Under the pieces are notes generated by a model. That model worked only from the letters and a program-made list of their open reading frames with translations. It ran no database searches and was not told the origin of the DNA. The position numbers were made by a program, and so were the translations under genes. A stretch of 64,000 bases of DNA. Origin: Candidatus Borreliella tachyglossi. GTDB taxonomy: Bacteria > Spirochaetota > Spirochaetia > Borreliales > Borreliaceae. Of the stretch, positions 1 to 9,363 are shown in pieces (position 1 is the stretch's first letter; each line of letters begins with the position of its first letter). The DNA is taken from NCBI RefSeq assembly GCF_003076595.1, contig NZ_CP025785.1, positions 338,388 through 402,387 of the forward strand, read 5' to 3'.

Positions 1-1
1 T

Positions 2-358
2 GCCTATGAAGAAGAAGCCAAGGAAATAAAAAAAGCAGATTCAACTAAATTTAAAACACTCCAGCTTATTGAAAAATCCAGACAACTATGGGAGCAAGGG
101 CTTGAAGCTAAAAAGCTCAACAATCTTAGACTTGCAAATGAATTATTCTTAGATTCTGCAAGATACTTAGAAGCTTACCAAAGCTATGCAACTAGGGAAC
201 TTTACATAATTAAAATTGGAAATACCTTGTGGGGAATTTCTAAGAAATTATACAACGACCCTTATTTATGGCCAAAAATTTGGTTTGCAAACAGACAAAA
301 AATTCAGAATCCAGATATAATATACGAAGACTGGAAAATAATAATTCCTTCTAAATAA
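2..358 (+). CDS. LysM-domain envelope protein, C-terminal part (BB0323-like)
   Basis: The reading frame is open from the left edge and ends with TAA at 356-358, giving the last 118 residues. The first part is a charged, helix-rich stretch (Glu/Lys-rich, with a Leu/Ala heptad-like pattern). The last 50 or so residues form a LysM domain: they begin LYIIKIGNTLWGISKKLY, continue with a WPKIWFANR segment and end IIYEDWKIIIPSK. LysM domains bind peptidoglycan. In B. burgdorferi the syntenic protein BB0323 is a proteolytically processed envelope protein needed for normal cell division and outer membrane integrity; the CtpA protease at 38838-40265 is the enzyme associated with that processing in the literature. 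The assignment rests on the LysM domain plus the BB0324-like neighbour. The N-terminal part lies outside the window. Confidence 0.85.
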   Translation, partial: AYEEEAKEIKKADSTKFKTLQLIEKSRQLWEQGLEAKKLNNLRLANELFLDSARYLEAYQSYATRELYIIKIGNTLWGISKKLYNDPYLWPKIWFANRQKIQNPDIIYEDWKIIIPSK

Positions 359-370
359 AACAAAACCTAA

Positions 371-404
371 AAGAAAACAAGTATAATACTTGTTTTCTTT
401 TTTT
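371..404 (+). terminator. Rho-independent terminator after the LysM gene
   Basis: Two perfect 14-base arms (371-384 AAGAAAACAAGTAT and 386-399) are followed by a T run to 404. It starts 12 bases after the stop codon, so it should end transcription of the LysM gene and separate it from the small lipoprotein gene at 458. Confidence 0.8.
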
Positions 405-457
405 ATATTTAATAAAATTAATCCAATAGAAATGTATTACATAAAAGAGAACAAACA

Positions 458-823
458 ATGAAAAACTTGATATTAATAAGTATCTTATTTTTTTCGTGCT
501 ATACAGCCAATCTAGACGAACTTACAAAAGAAACTCCTTATAGTATCTACTTAAGAGAAGCTCAAAAGGCAATGAATGTTAATGATTATACATCTGCTTT
601 AAAAGTATATGAAAAAATGATTGAAAATTATAAACAAAATACAGGAATAGTCGCTACTGGAAAATATGAAATCGCCTTCATACATTATATAACAAATAAA
701 AAAGAGCTAGCAAAACAATTATTTGAAGAATTAATAAAATCTGGTACAAAAACTCCCAAATGGATTATCCCCCTATCTGAGAAGATGATAGACAAGATAA
801 AAAATGAAAAACTTAAACTATAA
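458..823 (+). CDS. Small TPR lipoprotein, BAM-complex accessory (BB0324-like)
   Basis: This 121-residue protein begins with a short signal peptide and a lipobox-like LFFSC (Cys at residue 14), so it is predicted to be a lipoprotein. The rest is alpha-helical with TPR-like repeats (SIYLREAQKAMNVNDYTSAL; YEIAFIHYITNKKELAKQLF). The B. burgdorferi counterpart BB0324 has been reported to associate with BamA and resembles a much shortened BamD. At about 120 residues it is roughly half the length of typical BamD, as in B. burgdorferi. It has its own transcription unit behind the terminator at 371-404 and converges with the VWA gene, with only 22 bases between the two stop codons. BAM membership is taken from the homologue and not shown by this sequence. 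Confidence 0.8.
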   Translation: MKNLILISILFFSCYTANLDELTKETPYSIYLREAQKAMNVNDYTSALKVYEKMIENYKQNTGIVATGKYEIAFIHYITNKKELAKQLFEELIKSGTKTPKWIIPLSEKMIDKIKNEKLKL

Positions 824-845
824 ACTCTACAGCTACCCTTTCAAA

Positions 846-1964
846 CTACTGCTGAAGTATTATCCCATAAATTGTAATATCTTTTTCCTTAGCCAAGTTC
901 ATAACTTCCTCATAAACTATAGGCCCCCTAGGATATTCATGAGGAGGTGCATCTCCCAATACAACAATAAATCTATTCTCCGCCTTCCAATCAAATTGAG
1001 TAACAGCAGCATTAATCCCTTCAAATACCGCCTCAGGATAATCTCCTCCACCACCTACATTAATATATTTAAGAATATTGTTTAAATACTCCTTAGTATT
1101 AAAATCAAAAGATCTTGTCAAAAAATCTTCAAGATAATCCTTATAAAATACAAGACCTACCCTATAAGACTTAAATTGCTTTAACTGAGGTTCTACGATC
1201 TCAAAAAGATGCTCCTTTAAAATTTCAATATTATTCTTCATACTCTCAGTAACATCAACAACAAAAACAAGATCTAAGTCAGCATTTGAATCTTCTGATT
1301 TTTCTAAAATATCCTTGATCTTATCAAGCGCATCCATTCCCTGTTCTGCAACAACAACATCATCCGAAAATCTAGAAAATGCTTCCATCATCCCATTAGA
1401 CTCAATTTTACCGTCCATTTGACTGTCCTTGAAGAATAATTCATAGGCATTATCCTTATACTGACCTAAATAATCATTATATTTTTTTTCAAAAGTTCTA
1501 ATTGAAAACCAAAAAGGTTCTTTCCTTCTCTTAAGAGTTTCTAAATCAATATCACCACTTCTTGTTGAAAAATTAGGAAAACCATATTTTAATCTCTTAG
1601 GTATTAGTATATGAAAAGCCTCCCCAAATTTTCTATTTGGAACAGGCGTAGAGGATGTCAATGATAAAAGTTCCCTATTCATAATAACTCTACCGTTTAA
1701 AATTCTAATTTCATCTCCATTAATGTCATTATACCCTAGCGTTCTAAATGAATAAGTAGATACATCTTTACTCTTTTCTGGAATTTCAAAAGATTCAGTT
1801 AAAATGACAGACTTAACCTTTGGCTTTTTCCTAATAAAAAGGTGAAAGCCATTTTCATGAGCCTCAACATATACATCATCAATGGTAATATTTAGATCAT
1901 CTTCTATTAAAGAAAACAAAGTAAACACAACCAACAAAAAAACAAAAAAGTAAGTTTTTTTCAT
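846..1964 (-). CDS. Exported von Willebrand factor A domain protein
   Basis: The protein has 372 residues. A hydrophobic N-terminal segment (residues 1-20, MKKTYFFVFLLVVFTLFSLI) is a signal peptide or anchor. The C-terminal 140 residues form a VWA domain: the MIDAS motif DVTES lies at 237-241, after FVV, and a later LGDAPPHEYP segment supplies the usual downstream acidic residue. VWA domains bind metal and mediate protein contacts. The N-terminal 200 residues match nothing I recognise. ATG is preceded by AAGGA at a good distance. It lies downstream of, and in the same direction as, the large TPR protein gene (2017-4887), with about 50 bases between them. A periplasmic or surface role is inferred from the signal segment; the partner is unknown. 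Confidence 0.8.
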   Translation of the reverse strand: MKKTYFFVFLLVVFTLFSLIEDDLNITIDDVYVEAHENGFHLFIRKKPKVKSVILTESFEIPEKSKDVSTYSFRTLGYNDINGDEIRILNGRVIMNRELLSLTSSTPVPNRKFGEAFHILIPKRLKYGFPNFSTRSGDIDLETLKRRKEPFWFSIRTFEKKYNDYLGQYKDNAYELFFKDSQMDGKIESNGMMEAFSRFSDDVVVAEQGMDALDKIKDILEKSEDSNADLDLVFVVDVTESMKNNIEILKEHLFEIVEPQLKQFKSYRVGLVFYKDYLEDFLTRSFDFNTKEYLNNILKYINVGGGGDYPEAVFEGINAAVTQFDWKAENRFIVVLGDAPPHEYPRGPIVYEEVMNLAKEKDITIYGIILQQ

Positions 1965-2016
1965 ACAAATCCTTACAAATTAGTTAGACAAAATTATGTC
2001 TAAAATTATTAAAAAT

Positions 2017-4887
2017 CTAAAGATTATCAGTTAAGCTCTCGTAAAACAAAATATTGGATCCAGCAAAATCATTCTTAAAAATGCTTCTAAGATTTAAACT
2101 AGCAAGATCTTTTTTAACACTCCTAACCATCTCATCATCACGATTTAACAAGTCAAACATTCTAGATGATTTAGTCAAATTCGCAATCCCTGAATCATAA
2201 AGCCTATTGTCCATAACAGTACCAGCTCCAACCCTATCACCAAGAGATGCTCTTATCTCAACAACTCCAAGATTATTGTAACTTTCAATTTCTTTTATTA
2301 ATAAAGCCTTATTATACTTATTATCTTTAGGCCTAAAATCTAAGATACTGGACTTTTCTGTCTCTAAATTCTCTAATATTCTCAAATAATAGCTCCTAGA
2401 AGTTACAAAATCACCCATTTTATAAAGGACAGATGCAATTGAATTCAAAACTTCATTACTATTTGAAAACCCAGACATATTCTCAACTTTAAATAAATAG
2501 CTTAATGCATCCTTATAGTTATTCTCCTTATAATTAAGCAAGGCTACCTTATAATAAACATCCGGAGAATTAACACCCTCATTTATTGCCATCTTATAAG
2601 AAGAAATTGCTGATCTGAAGCCATTTAAAGATCTAAGAATATCCCCTTGCTTTTCATAAATTGAGGAAAGCTCTCGAGACCCTTTAATAAGACCATTTCT
2701 TTTATAAAAATCATAATCATTTAAAGCTAAACTAATAATATTGCTTGCTTTCAGAGAATCATTTTCCTTCTCATAAATATCTGCCAAGATTCTATAAGCA
2801 ATTATCTTATCAGATGCATTTTCCATTGAATTTTCCTGCCTAAATCCATTTAATGCTGTCAGCAAATATCCTTCTGCCTTCTTAAAATCACCCATACAAT
2901 AAGAATATCTACCACTTTCAAAGAGAGCCTTATTGTAATTGGGATTCTTAACCAAAATCCTTCTAAGAATATACTCAATCTCTGAGTTCAGATTGACATC
3001 CAAAGCATTAGCAATAGTCTTCCCATCACCAGCCTCAAAGCTAGCAAATTCTTTATTCAATAGATTCATCTGGGCACTTAAATACCTAGGATTCTTAGAT
3101 AAATTATTTATTCTCTTGCTATAAACTGTAAAATCAATATATTTATCTATTAACTTCTTAGCATATCTAGTATAAACACCCTCATCAATATCTAACCCTT
3201 CATTTGTCTTAATAAAAGTATTTACATTCTTCGCTTCCCTCTCAGCACCAGCTCCAATATAGTTATTAAAAAGTTTAAATAAAATTTCCTTTCTATGCCC
3301 ATATCTTGAAAGCAAAATAGTATAATTATTAATACTATCTTTGTAATACTTAGGATTTGTTTGAGCCCACCTAAAATAATTATCACCCTTATTCATTAAT
3401 GCTTCATAATCATAAAGATCATAAGATATAACCTCATCAAGGATTAAATTAGCATCTGAATATTCACCAAGTCTCATTTTCATAGAAGCATAAGATATAT
3501 ATCCATCCTTATCAAAATTTTTTCGTCTTCTCTTAGAAGCATCTCTAGCAAATGGATCAATGGTAAATAATTCCTCGTACTTCTCTTCAGCACTATCAAA
3601 ATCTCTTATATCCTCGAAAGCTTTAGCATAAGCCAGAAACCAACTGCTATTAGGTCGCATATAATATGCATCTCTAAAAGTATCCTTAGCAAGCTCCCTC
3701 TTATTCTCGTATATATAAGATATTCCTTCTCTGTATTTTTTATCAGATGCGATATAAAAGAACATAACATCAACTAAAAAATAAAAAGACACAAAAGTTA
3801 GTACAACAAAAATAGATGCTATTTTAAGTATTGGCGTTAAAGCTTTAGAAATCCTATAGCTAAGCTTCTGTTCAAGCTTGCTAAACTCCTCTGCCTTATA
3901 ATAAATAACAGGCAATTTAACAGAACGCCCAACAATATCACCAGAAAACTTAGCAATAAACTTAAGCCCTTTTTTATTTTGCTCAACAAGATCAATCAAT
4001 GCCTCAATCTTATACCTAGAGACATTGCCTCGCGTTAAAGCCTCAGCAACAGCAATTCTCAAATTCCTAGGATAAGAGTTTAAATGCTTAAGAAACAAAG
4101 GATAATCAATTTTAAAATTATCTTCACTAGAAGGTGTTTTTTTGTCATCTTCCAAAAATCTAAAATCATCTGAAAGATTAGAAAAATCACCCTCTTCATC
4201 AGGATCCTCAGAATTCTTATTATCCTCAGAGCTCTCATTAAAATCATTCCCACCCCGATATGTCATCCCCAACTGATCACTTTCTCCATTAGATCCATTC
4301 AAATTATCAATTATATCATCAAGATTGAAATTATCATCCAAAGCATCATTGCCATCACTTAAAGATTCGTTATCTAACCTCTCAGCATCAATTTCCTTAT
4401 CAAAAGACTCATCTGAACTTAATAAATTTGTATCCAAATCACCAGCTAAACTTTGCAAGCTATCTGGACTATCTAAATCAAAATTAGCAGCATTATCTAA
4501 ACTAATAGAATTATCATCAAGAACCCTCTCAATGTTTTCTTCAAGTTGAGAACTTAAAACATCAAAATCATTATCTAAATCATTAAACTCAGAATCAATA
4601 TCCACCCCACTAGAATCTTGTAAGATTCTACCATCCTCTTCAGCAGATTTGACTTGATCTTCGCTATCAAGAGCATCAAGAATAAAATCTAAATCAAGTC
4701 CCTCCTCAGGTGCTTCTTCTAAGTCAAGATCTACCTGATCCTGTTTCTCCCAAGGAAGGATACTTTCACCATTCCTCGGGGGCTCAATTTCCATTTTAAT
4801 TCCAAAGGGCTCTTTTGTAGCTCTCTCGGCAGAAATATCATCTAATATCTCTCTTTTAAACTTTTTTACTTTCTCTATATCAGGCAT
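2017..4887 (-). CDS. Large membrane-anchored TPR protein with acidic N-terminal region
   Basis: The predicted protein is about 956 residues. The first 250 or so are extremely rich in Asp, Glu, Ser and Asn and look disordered. A single transmembrane segment lies at about residues 355-383 (FVVLTFVSFYFLVDVMFFYIA). The remaining 575 residues are helical, with many TPR-like units (for example NYNKALFESGRYSYCMGDFK and VYYKVALLNYKENNYKDALS). The orientation suggests an acidic cytoplasmic domain and an extracytoplasmic TPR array. The frame also offers a TTG at 4896, but it lies only 2 bases after the AGGG sequence, whereas the ATG at 4887 has an 11-base spacing, so I prefer the ATG. The gene follows the PlsC-like gene by 13 bases from that gene's stop and precedes the VWA gene. 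The TPR array suggests a scaffold; the function is unknown. Confidence 0.8.
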   Translation of the reverse strand: MPDIEKVKKFKREILDDISAERATKEPFGIKMEIEPPRNGESILPWEKQDQVDLDLEEAPEEGLDLDFILDALDSEDQVKSAEEDGRILQDSSGVDIDSEFNDLDNDFDVLSSQLEENIERVLDDNSISLDNAANFDLDSPDSLQSLAGDLDTNLLSSDESFDKEIDAERLDNESLSDGNDALDDNFNLDDIIDNLNGSNGESDQLGMTYRGGNDFNESSEDNKNSEDPDEEGDFSNLSDDFRFLEDDKKTPSSEDNFKIDYPLFLKHLNSYPRNLRIAVAEALTRGNVSRYKIEALIDLVEQNKKGLKFIAKFSGDIVGRSVKLPVIYYKAEEFSKLEQKLSYRISKALTPILKIASIFVVLTFVSFYFLVDVMFFYIASDKKYREGISYIYENKRELAKDTFRDAYYMRPNSSWFLAYAKAFEDIRDFDSAEEKYEELFTIDPFARDASKRRRKNFDKDGYISYASMKMRLGEYSDANLILDEVISYDLYDYEALMNKGDNYFRWAQTNPKYYKDSINNYTILLSRYGHRKEILFKLFNNYIGAGAEREAKNVNTFIKTNEGLDIDEGVYTRYAKKLIDKYIDFTVYSKRINNLSKNPRYLSAQMNLLNKEFASFEAGDGKTIANALDVNLNSEIEYILRRILVKNPNYNKALFESGRYSYCMGDFKKAEGYLLTALNGFRQENSMENASDKIIAYRILADIYEKENDSLKASNIISLALNDYDFYKRNGLIKGSRELSSIYEKQGDILRSLNGFRSAISSYKMAINEGVNSPDVYYKVALLNYKENNYKDALSYLFKVENMSGFSNSNEVLNSIASVLYKMGDFVTSRSYYLRILENLETEKSSILDFRPKDNKYNKALLIKEIESYNNLGVVEIRASLGDRVGAGTVMDNRLYDSGIANLTKSSRMFDLLNRDDEMVRSVKKDLASLNLRSIFKNDFAGSNILFYESLTDNL

Positions 4888-4900
4888 ATCAAACAAAACC

Positions 4901-5794
4901 CTAAGTCAAATCATTATATATCCTAGTTCCCTCTTCATGAAGAACCTCAAAACGTTTTTCTAAATCATCAGCAATTGTAGAGCTTAAAATTTCTTTTGTT
5001 GCCTCTAACCCTTCCTGATCTAACTTCCTTAAAATTAAATTCTTATACTCAAGCACATCTAATACCTCTGTTGTATTATACACAAGCGCATCTTCCCTAA
5101 AAATATCATGCTCCATATTCTCATCTGATGAGACTTCAAGAATATTGCCATTAATGCCTACCATTACAAAATAGTCAAAAATTTTAAAATAACTTCCAAT
5201 CTCAGAAATTATTTTTTTAGTTTCGGGTTTACCTTTTCTATATCTTGTAGCCGTTGGAAAAATAAGAATAATATATCCACTACTCTTTTTATCAGAAATA
5301 AATTTCATAGAATTGGCATTAAAAGCTCGCCTCTCCCTAATAGTCTCAGGATCAACTCCAATAAATGAATGTGGAGGATAAATAAATATTACACTATAGC
5401 CTAAAGATAAGCTTTTAACGAATAAATTATCCTTAAAAAGCTTAACACCCGCTATAGGAATAACATGTTCCGAAACTTCTCTACAGCTCATCCTGTTAAG
5501 TAAAAACTGAAAACAAGGAAAGTCAAAATTGCTATAATGTTCCATTAATATAAGTGAGGACTTGCCCAACCTAGACTTCTCATAAAGCTCTAAAATATGT
5601 TTAATACCAACAATAGTAGAATTACTACTCAAAAGCCTTTCTATCATTTTGTCAGCTAAACCTACACTAACAGAATCTGCCTCATGATAAGAACTCTTTA
5701 AGCAATTTATCTTTTCAATAGCTTTAAATTGACTAAGAAACTCATTCTCAATATCTTTAAAATATTTATTAAAACTATCATTCTGTATAAACAT
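4901..5794 (-). CDS. Glycerol-3-phosphate acyltransferase-like protein (PlsC superfamily)
   Basis: The protein has 297 residues. It carries the acyltransferase motif HX4D as HYSNFD at about residue 86, and a later IFPTATRYRKGKPETK block fits the FPEGT/arginine region of the PlsC/PlsB superfamily in modified form. Members of this family transfer acyl chains to glycerol-3-phosphate or lysophosphatidate in phospholipid synthesis at the inner face of the membrane. B. burgdorferi BB0327, its syntenic counterpart, is annotated as a glycerol-3-phosphate acyltransferase. No clear transmembrane helix is seen. It is the first gene of the minus-strand group 5794-846 and is divergent from oppA1. Exact substrate specificity cannot be read from the sequence. 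Confidence 0.75.
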   Translation of the reverse strand: MFIQNDSFNKYFKDIENEFLSQFKAIEKINCLKSSYHEADSVSVGLADKMIERLLSSNSTIVGIKHILELYEKSRLGKSSLILMEHYSNFDFPCFQFLLNRMSCREVSEHVIPIAGVKLFKDNLFVKSLSLGYSVIFIYPPHSFIGVDPETIRERRAFNANSMKFISDKKSSGYIILIFPTATRYRKGKPETKKIISEIGSYFKIFDYFVMVGINGNILEVSSDENMEHDIFREDALVYNTTEVLDVLEYKNLILRKLDQEGLEATKEILSSTIADDLEKRFEVLHEEGTRIYNDLT

Positions 5795-5854
5795 ACAACT
5801 TCATCCTTCAAAGTTTTCGAAAAACAATATATTAGCAAAGTAAAAATATTACAT

Positions 5855-5887
5855 CATTATACTTTATTTATTTGGCAAATTAAAGTA
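5855..5887 (+). promoter_or_regulatory. Possible operator dyad upstream of oppA1
   Basis: The 13-mer CATTATACTTTAT at 5855-5867 begins a loose dyad, TACTTTA (5860-5866) with TAAAGTA (5881-5887), about 75-105 bases before the oppA1 start. The same 13-mer and the same half-sites occur before oppA2 (7688-7716) although the surrounding sequence differs, suggesting a shared promoter or operator. AT-rich intergenic DNA can produce such matches by chance. Confidence 0.4.
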
Positions 5888-5960
5888 AAATCCACTTAGG
5901 CTTGTTAACAAAATCATTTAAAACAAATAAAAATTCACATAATTCAAGGAGGATGTTTAT

Positions 5961-7544
5961 ATGAAATACAAAGTAATAATTCTTTTATCTTTCTTTTCTG
6001 CTTTATTCTTAACTACCTGTTATAGTGATACACAGCAAGATAAAATAACCTTTAGAGTAACAAATGACAGCGAGCCCGATTCGCTTGATCCTCAGCTTGC
6101 TACTTCTACGCAAGCATTCAACATCATCATAAATACATTCTTAGGCCTAACAGTAAGAGATTCACAAACTGGAGGCTATAAGCCAGGATTAGCTCAATCT
6201 TGGGATATATCTGATGATGGACTTGTGTACACATTCCACTTAAGAGAAGGTCTTGTTTGGAGCGATGGTGTTCCTATTACTGCTGAGGGTATTAGAAAAT
6301 CTTACCTTAGAATTTTAGATAAAGAAACGGGATCACAATATGTTGATATAGTTAAATCAACAATTAAAAATGGTCAGGATTACTTCGATGGCAAGGTAAC
6401 TGATTCTGAACTTGGCATTAGGGCTTTAAATGACAATACTTTAGAGATAACCCTGGTTAATCCAAAACCTTACTTCCTTGATATGTTAACGCACACATCA
6501 TTCATACCAGTGCCAGTTCATGTTATTGAAAAACATGGGCAAAACTGGACAAATCCTGAAAATATGGCCGTAAGTGGTGCATATACGCTAAAGAAAAGAC
6601 TAGTTAATGACAAAATAGTCATCACAAAAAACGATAAGTACTATAATGCTCCAAGTGTTGAAATAGATGAAGTGATATTTTACCCTATACTCGGCGATAC
6701 TGCCTATAATATGTACATAAAAGACGAACTTGATTTCCTCCCAACAATAGGAAGAGAAAAATTCGATGAAGCCAGAATAAGGGATGATTATTATTCTTAC
6801 CCTACGAATTCCGCAACCTACTTGGCATTCAACACTACTATTAAACCGCTTGATAATCCAAAAGTTAGAGAAGCTTTAACCCTTGCTATTGACAGAATAA
6901 CTATAACTCACGTTATTGGCAAAGGTCGTTCAGATCCGACAAGAAACCTAACACCACCATTTGACAACTACTCTTATGGTAAGGAATTAAAATTATTTGA
7001 CCCTGAGCGATCAAAAAAATTGCTAGCTGAGGCTGGATATCCGAATGGTGCGGGTTTCCCTACTCTTAAATATAAAACTTCAAAACGTGATGGGATGGGC
7101 AGAACTGCAGAGTTCCTACAAGAGCAATTTAAAAAAACACTCAACATCAATCTTGAAATTGAAGTTGAAGAATGGACTACATTTTTAGGCAGTAGAAGAA
7201 TGGGTAATTACCAAATATCAGACATGGGATGGGCAGGAGATTACGGAGATCCACTAACATTTCTTGAAAGCCTATTTACTACAGAAAATCATGTGTTTGG
7301 AGCATATGGATACTCAAACAAGGAATATGATGCTTTAATTAAAAAATCTGATTTTGAACAAGACCCGCTTAAAAGACAAGACATCTTAAGGCAAGCTGAG
7401 GCAATCATAGTAGAGAAGGACTTCCCTATGGCTCCATTATCAATCATGAAATCATATTATCTCTTTAGAAATGATAAATGGACTGGATGGACTCCCAATG
7501 TTGCAAATAAATATCACTATGAAGACATAAAGCCTAAAAGATAA
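5961..7544 (+). CDS. oppA1: Oligopeptide-binding lipoprotein OppA, first copy
   Basis: This 527-residue solute-binding protein of the peptide ABC transporter family (SBP_bac_5) has a signal peptide ending in lipobox LTTC (Cys at residue 20), so it should be lipidated and face the periplasm. Family hallmarks are visible: the SLDPQLA segment near the N-terminus, the PGLAQSWDISDDGLVYTFHL block with LREGLVWSDG, and a C-terminal AEAIIVEKDFPMAPL. It delivers peptides to the OppBCDF permease encoded at 12227-16073. The start is supported by AGGAGG at 5947-5952. It is almost identical, over nearly its entire length, to the next gene (7780-9363): the proteins differ at residue 5 (Val versus Ala) and in a patch of the last 15 residues. 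The name oppA1 follows position. Confidence 0.93.
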   Translation: MKYKVIILLSFFSALFLTTCYSDTQQDKITFRVTNDSEPDSLDPQLATSTQAFNIIINTFLGLTVRDSQTGGYKPGLAQSWDISDDGLVYTFHLREGLVWSDGVPITAEGIRKSYLRILDKETGSQYVDIVKSTIKNGQDYFDGKVTDSELGIRALNDNTLEITLVNPKPYFLDMLTHTSFIPVPVHVIEKHGQNWTNPENMAVSGAYTLKKRLVNDKIVITKNDKYYNAPSVEIDEVIFYPILGDTAYNMYIKDELDFLPTIGREKFDEARIRDDYYSYPTNSATYLAFNTTIKPLDNPKVREALTLAIDRITITHVIGKGRSDPTRNLTPPFDNYSYGKELKLFDPERSKKLLAEAGYPNGAGFPTLKYKTSKRDGMGRTAEFLQEQFKKTLNINLEIEVEEWTTFLGSRRMGNYQISDMGWAGDYGDPLTFLESLFTTENHVFGAYGYSNKEYDALIKKSDFEQDPLKRQDILRQAEAIIVEKDFPMAPLSIMKSYYLFRNDKWTGWTPNVANKYHYEDIKPKR

Positions 7545-7687
7545 CAAAACTAACAAGAGATAAAAATAAGTAATTTAAAAATTAAGATTTAAAATTAAAT
7601 AATTAATAACTTATACTCCAAAGATTATAAGCTAAAAGAACTCATAGTATTAAACTTAAGAATCTTGATTTCATATCCTACCAGACG

Positions 7688-7719
7688 CATTATACTTTAT
7701 CTTATAAAATAAAGTATAA
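7688..7719 (+). promoter_or_regulatory. Dyad-symmetric element upstream of oppA2
   Basis: An inverted repeat TTATACTTTAT (7690-7700) with ATAAAGTATAA (7709-7719) around an 8-base spacer lies 61-92 bases before the oppA2 start. It begins with the same 13-mer (7688-7700) found upstream of oppA1. It could be an operator or part of a promoter; as a terminator for oppA1 it is less convincing because no U run follows. The rest of the oppA1-oppA2 gap (7545-7779) holds nothing else that I recognise, apart from 29 bases just after the oppA1 stop that are repeated after oppA2. Confidence 0.45.
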
Positions 7720-7779
7720 TTTATAAGATTGAAAAATAAATAAAAATACAAATACCAAATAACTTAAGGGGAGCAATTT

Positions 7780-9363
7780 ATGAAATACAAAGCAATAATT
7801 CTTTTATCTTTCTTTTCTGCTTTATTCTTAACTACCTGTTATAGTGATACACAGCAAGATAAAATAACCTTTAGAGTAACAAATGACAGCGAGCCCGATT
7901 CGCTTGATCCTCAGCTTGCTACTTCTACGCAAGCATTCAACATCATCATAAATACATTCTTAGGCCTAACAGTAAGAGATTCACAAACTGGAGGCTATAA
8001 GCCAGGATTAGCTCAATCTTGGGATATATCTGATGATGGACTTGTGTACACATTCCACTTAAGAGAAGGTCTTGTTTGGAGCGATGGTGTTCCTATTACT
8101 GCTGAGGGTATTAGAAAATCTTACCTTAGAATTTTAGATAAAGAAACGGGATCACAATATGTTGATATAGTTAAATCAACAATTAAAAATGGTCAGGATT
8201 ACTTCGATGGCAAGGTAACTGATTCTGAACTTGGCATTAGGGCTTTAAATGACAATACTTTAGAGATAACCCTGGTTAATCCAAAACCTTACTTCCTTGA
8301 TATGTTAACGCACACATCATTCATACCAGTGCCAGTTCATGTTATTGAAAAACATGGGCAAAACTGGACAAATCCTGAAAATATGGCCGTAAGTGGTGCA
8401 TATACGCTAAAGAAAAGACTAGTTAATGACAAAATAGTCATCACAAAAAACGATAAGTACTATAATGCTCCAAGTGTTGAAATAGATGAAGTGATATTTT
8501 ACCCTATACTCGGCGATACTGCCTATAATATGTACATAAAAGACGAACTTGATTTCCTCCCAACAATAGGAAGAGAAAAATTCGATGAAGCCAGAATAAG
8601 GGATGATTATTATTCTTACCCTACGAATTCCGCAACCTACTTGGCATTCAACACTACTATTAAACCGCTTGATAATCCAAAAGTTAGAGAAGCTTTAACC
8701 CTTGCTATTGACAGAATAACTATAACTCACGTTATTGGCAAAGGTCGTTCAGATCCGACAAGAAACCTAACACCACCATTTGACAACTACTCTTATGGTA
8801 AGGAATTAAAATTATTTGACCCTGAGCGATCAAAAAAATTGCTAGCTGAGGCTGGATATCCGAATGGTGCGGGTTTCCCTACTCTTAAATATAAAACTTC
8901 AAAACGTGATGGGATGGGCAGAACTGCAGAGTTCCTACAAGAGCAATTTAAAAAAACACTCAACATCAATCTTGAAATTGAAGTTGAAGAATGGACTACA
9001 TTTTTAGGCAGTAGAAGAATGGGTAATTACCAAATATCAGACATGGGATGGGCAGGAGATTACGGAGATCCACTAACATTTCTTGAAAGCCTATTTACTA
9101 CAGAAAATCATGTGTTTGGAGCATATGGATACTCAAACAAGGAATATGATGCTTTAATTAAAAAATCTGATTTTGAACAAGACCCGCTTAAAAGACAAGA
9201 CATCTTAAGGCAAGCTGAGGCAATCATAGTAGAGAAGGACTTCCCTATGGCTCCATTATCAATCATGAAATCATATTATCTCTTTAGAAATGATAAATGG
9301 ACTGGATGGACTCCCAATGTTGCAGAAAGCTATATTTATGAGGGCATAAAACCTAAGAGGTAG
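7780..9363 (+). CDS. oppA2: Oligopeptide-binding lipoprotein OppA, second copy
   Basis: A 527-residue peptide-binding lipoprotein (lipobox LTTC), family SBP_bac_5, near-identical to the gene at 5961. The nucleotide sequences match from the start codon to about position 9322 with a single protein change at residue 5, then differ over about 40 bases covering the last 14 codons (ESYIYEG versus NKYHYED) and match again for 29 bases after the stop. Ribosome binding is by GGGGAG just before the ATG. The 5' flank is different from that of oppA1, so the two genes can be regulated separately. In B. burgdorferi the equivalent copies are clearly diverged, so the identity here looks like recent duplication or gene conversion. 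It should share the OppBCDF permease. Confidence 0.93.
   Translation: MKYKAIILLSFFSALFLTTCYSDTQQDKITFRVTNDSEPDSLDPQLATSTQAFNIIINTFLGLTVRDSQTGGYKPGLAQSWDISDDGLVYTFHLREGLVWSDGVPITAEGIRKSYLRILDKETGSQYVDIVKSTIKNGQDYFDGKVTDSELGIRALNDNTLEITLVNPKPYFLDMLTHTSFIPVPVHVIEKHGQNWTNPENMAVSGAYTLKKRLVNDKIVITKNDKYYNAPSVEIDEVIFYPILGDTAYNMYIKDELDFLPTIGREKFDEARIRDDYYSYPTNSATYLAFNTTIKPLDNPKVREALTLAIDRITITHVIGKGRSDPTRNLTPPFDNYSYGKELKLFDPERSKKLLAEAGYPNGAGFPTLKYKTSKRDGMGRTAEFLQEQFKKTLNINLEIEVEEWTTFLGSRRMGNYQISDMGWAGDYGDPLTFLESLFTTENHVFGAYGYSNKEYDALIKKSDFEQDPLKRQDILRQAEAIIVEKDFPMAPLSIMKSYYLFRNDKWTGWTPNVAESYIYEGIKPKR

Noticed and set aside
7545..7779. Small RNA or extra peptide gene between oppA1 and oppA2
   Set aside because: Only AT-rich sequence, a dyad and a copy of the oppA 3' flank were seen; no open frame or structured RNA signature.
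5961..9363. The two near-identical oppA genes being an assembly duplication
   Set aside because: Upstream flanks, terminal codons and downstream hairpin differ between the copies, which a collapsed or duplicated assembly would not create. Long reads would settle it.
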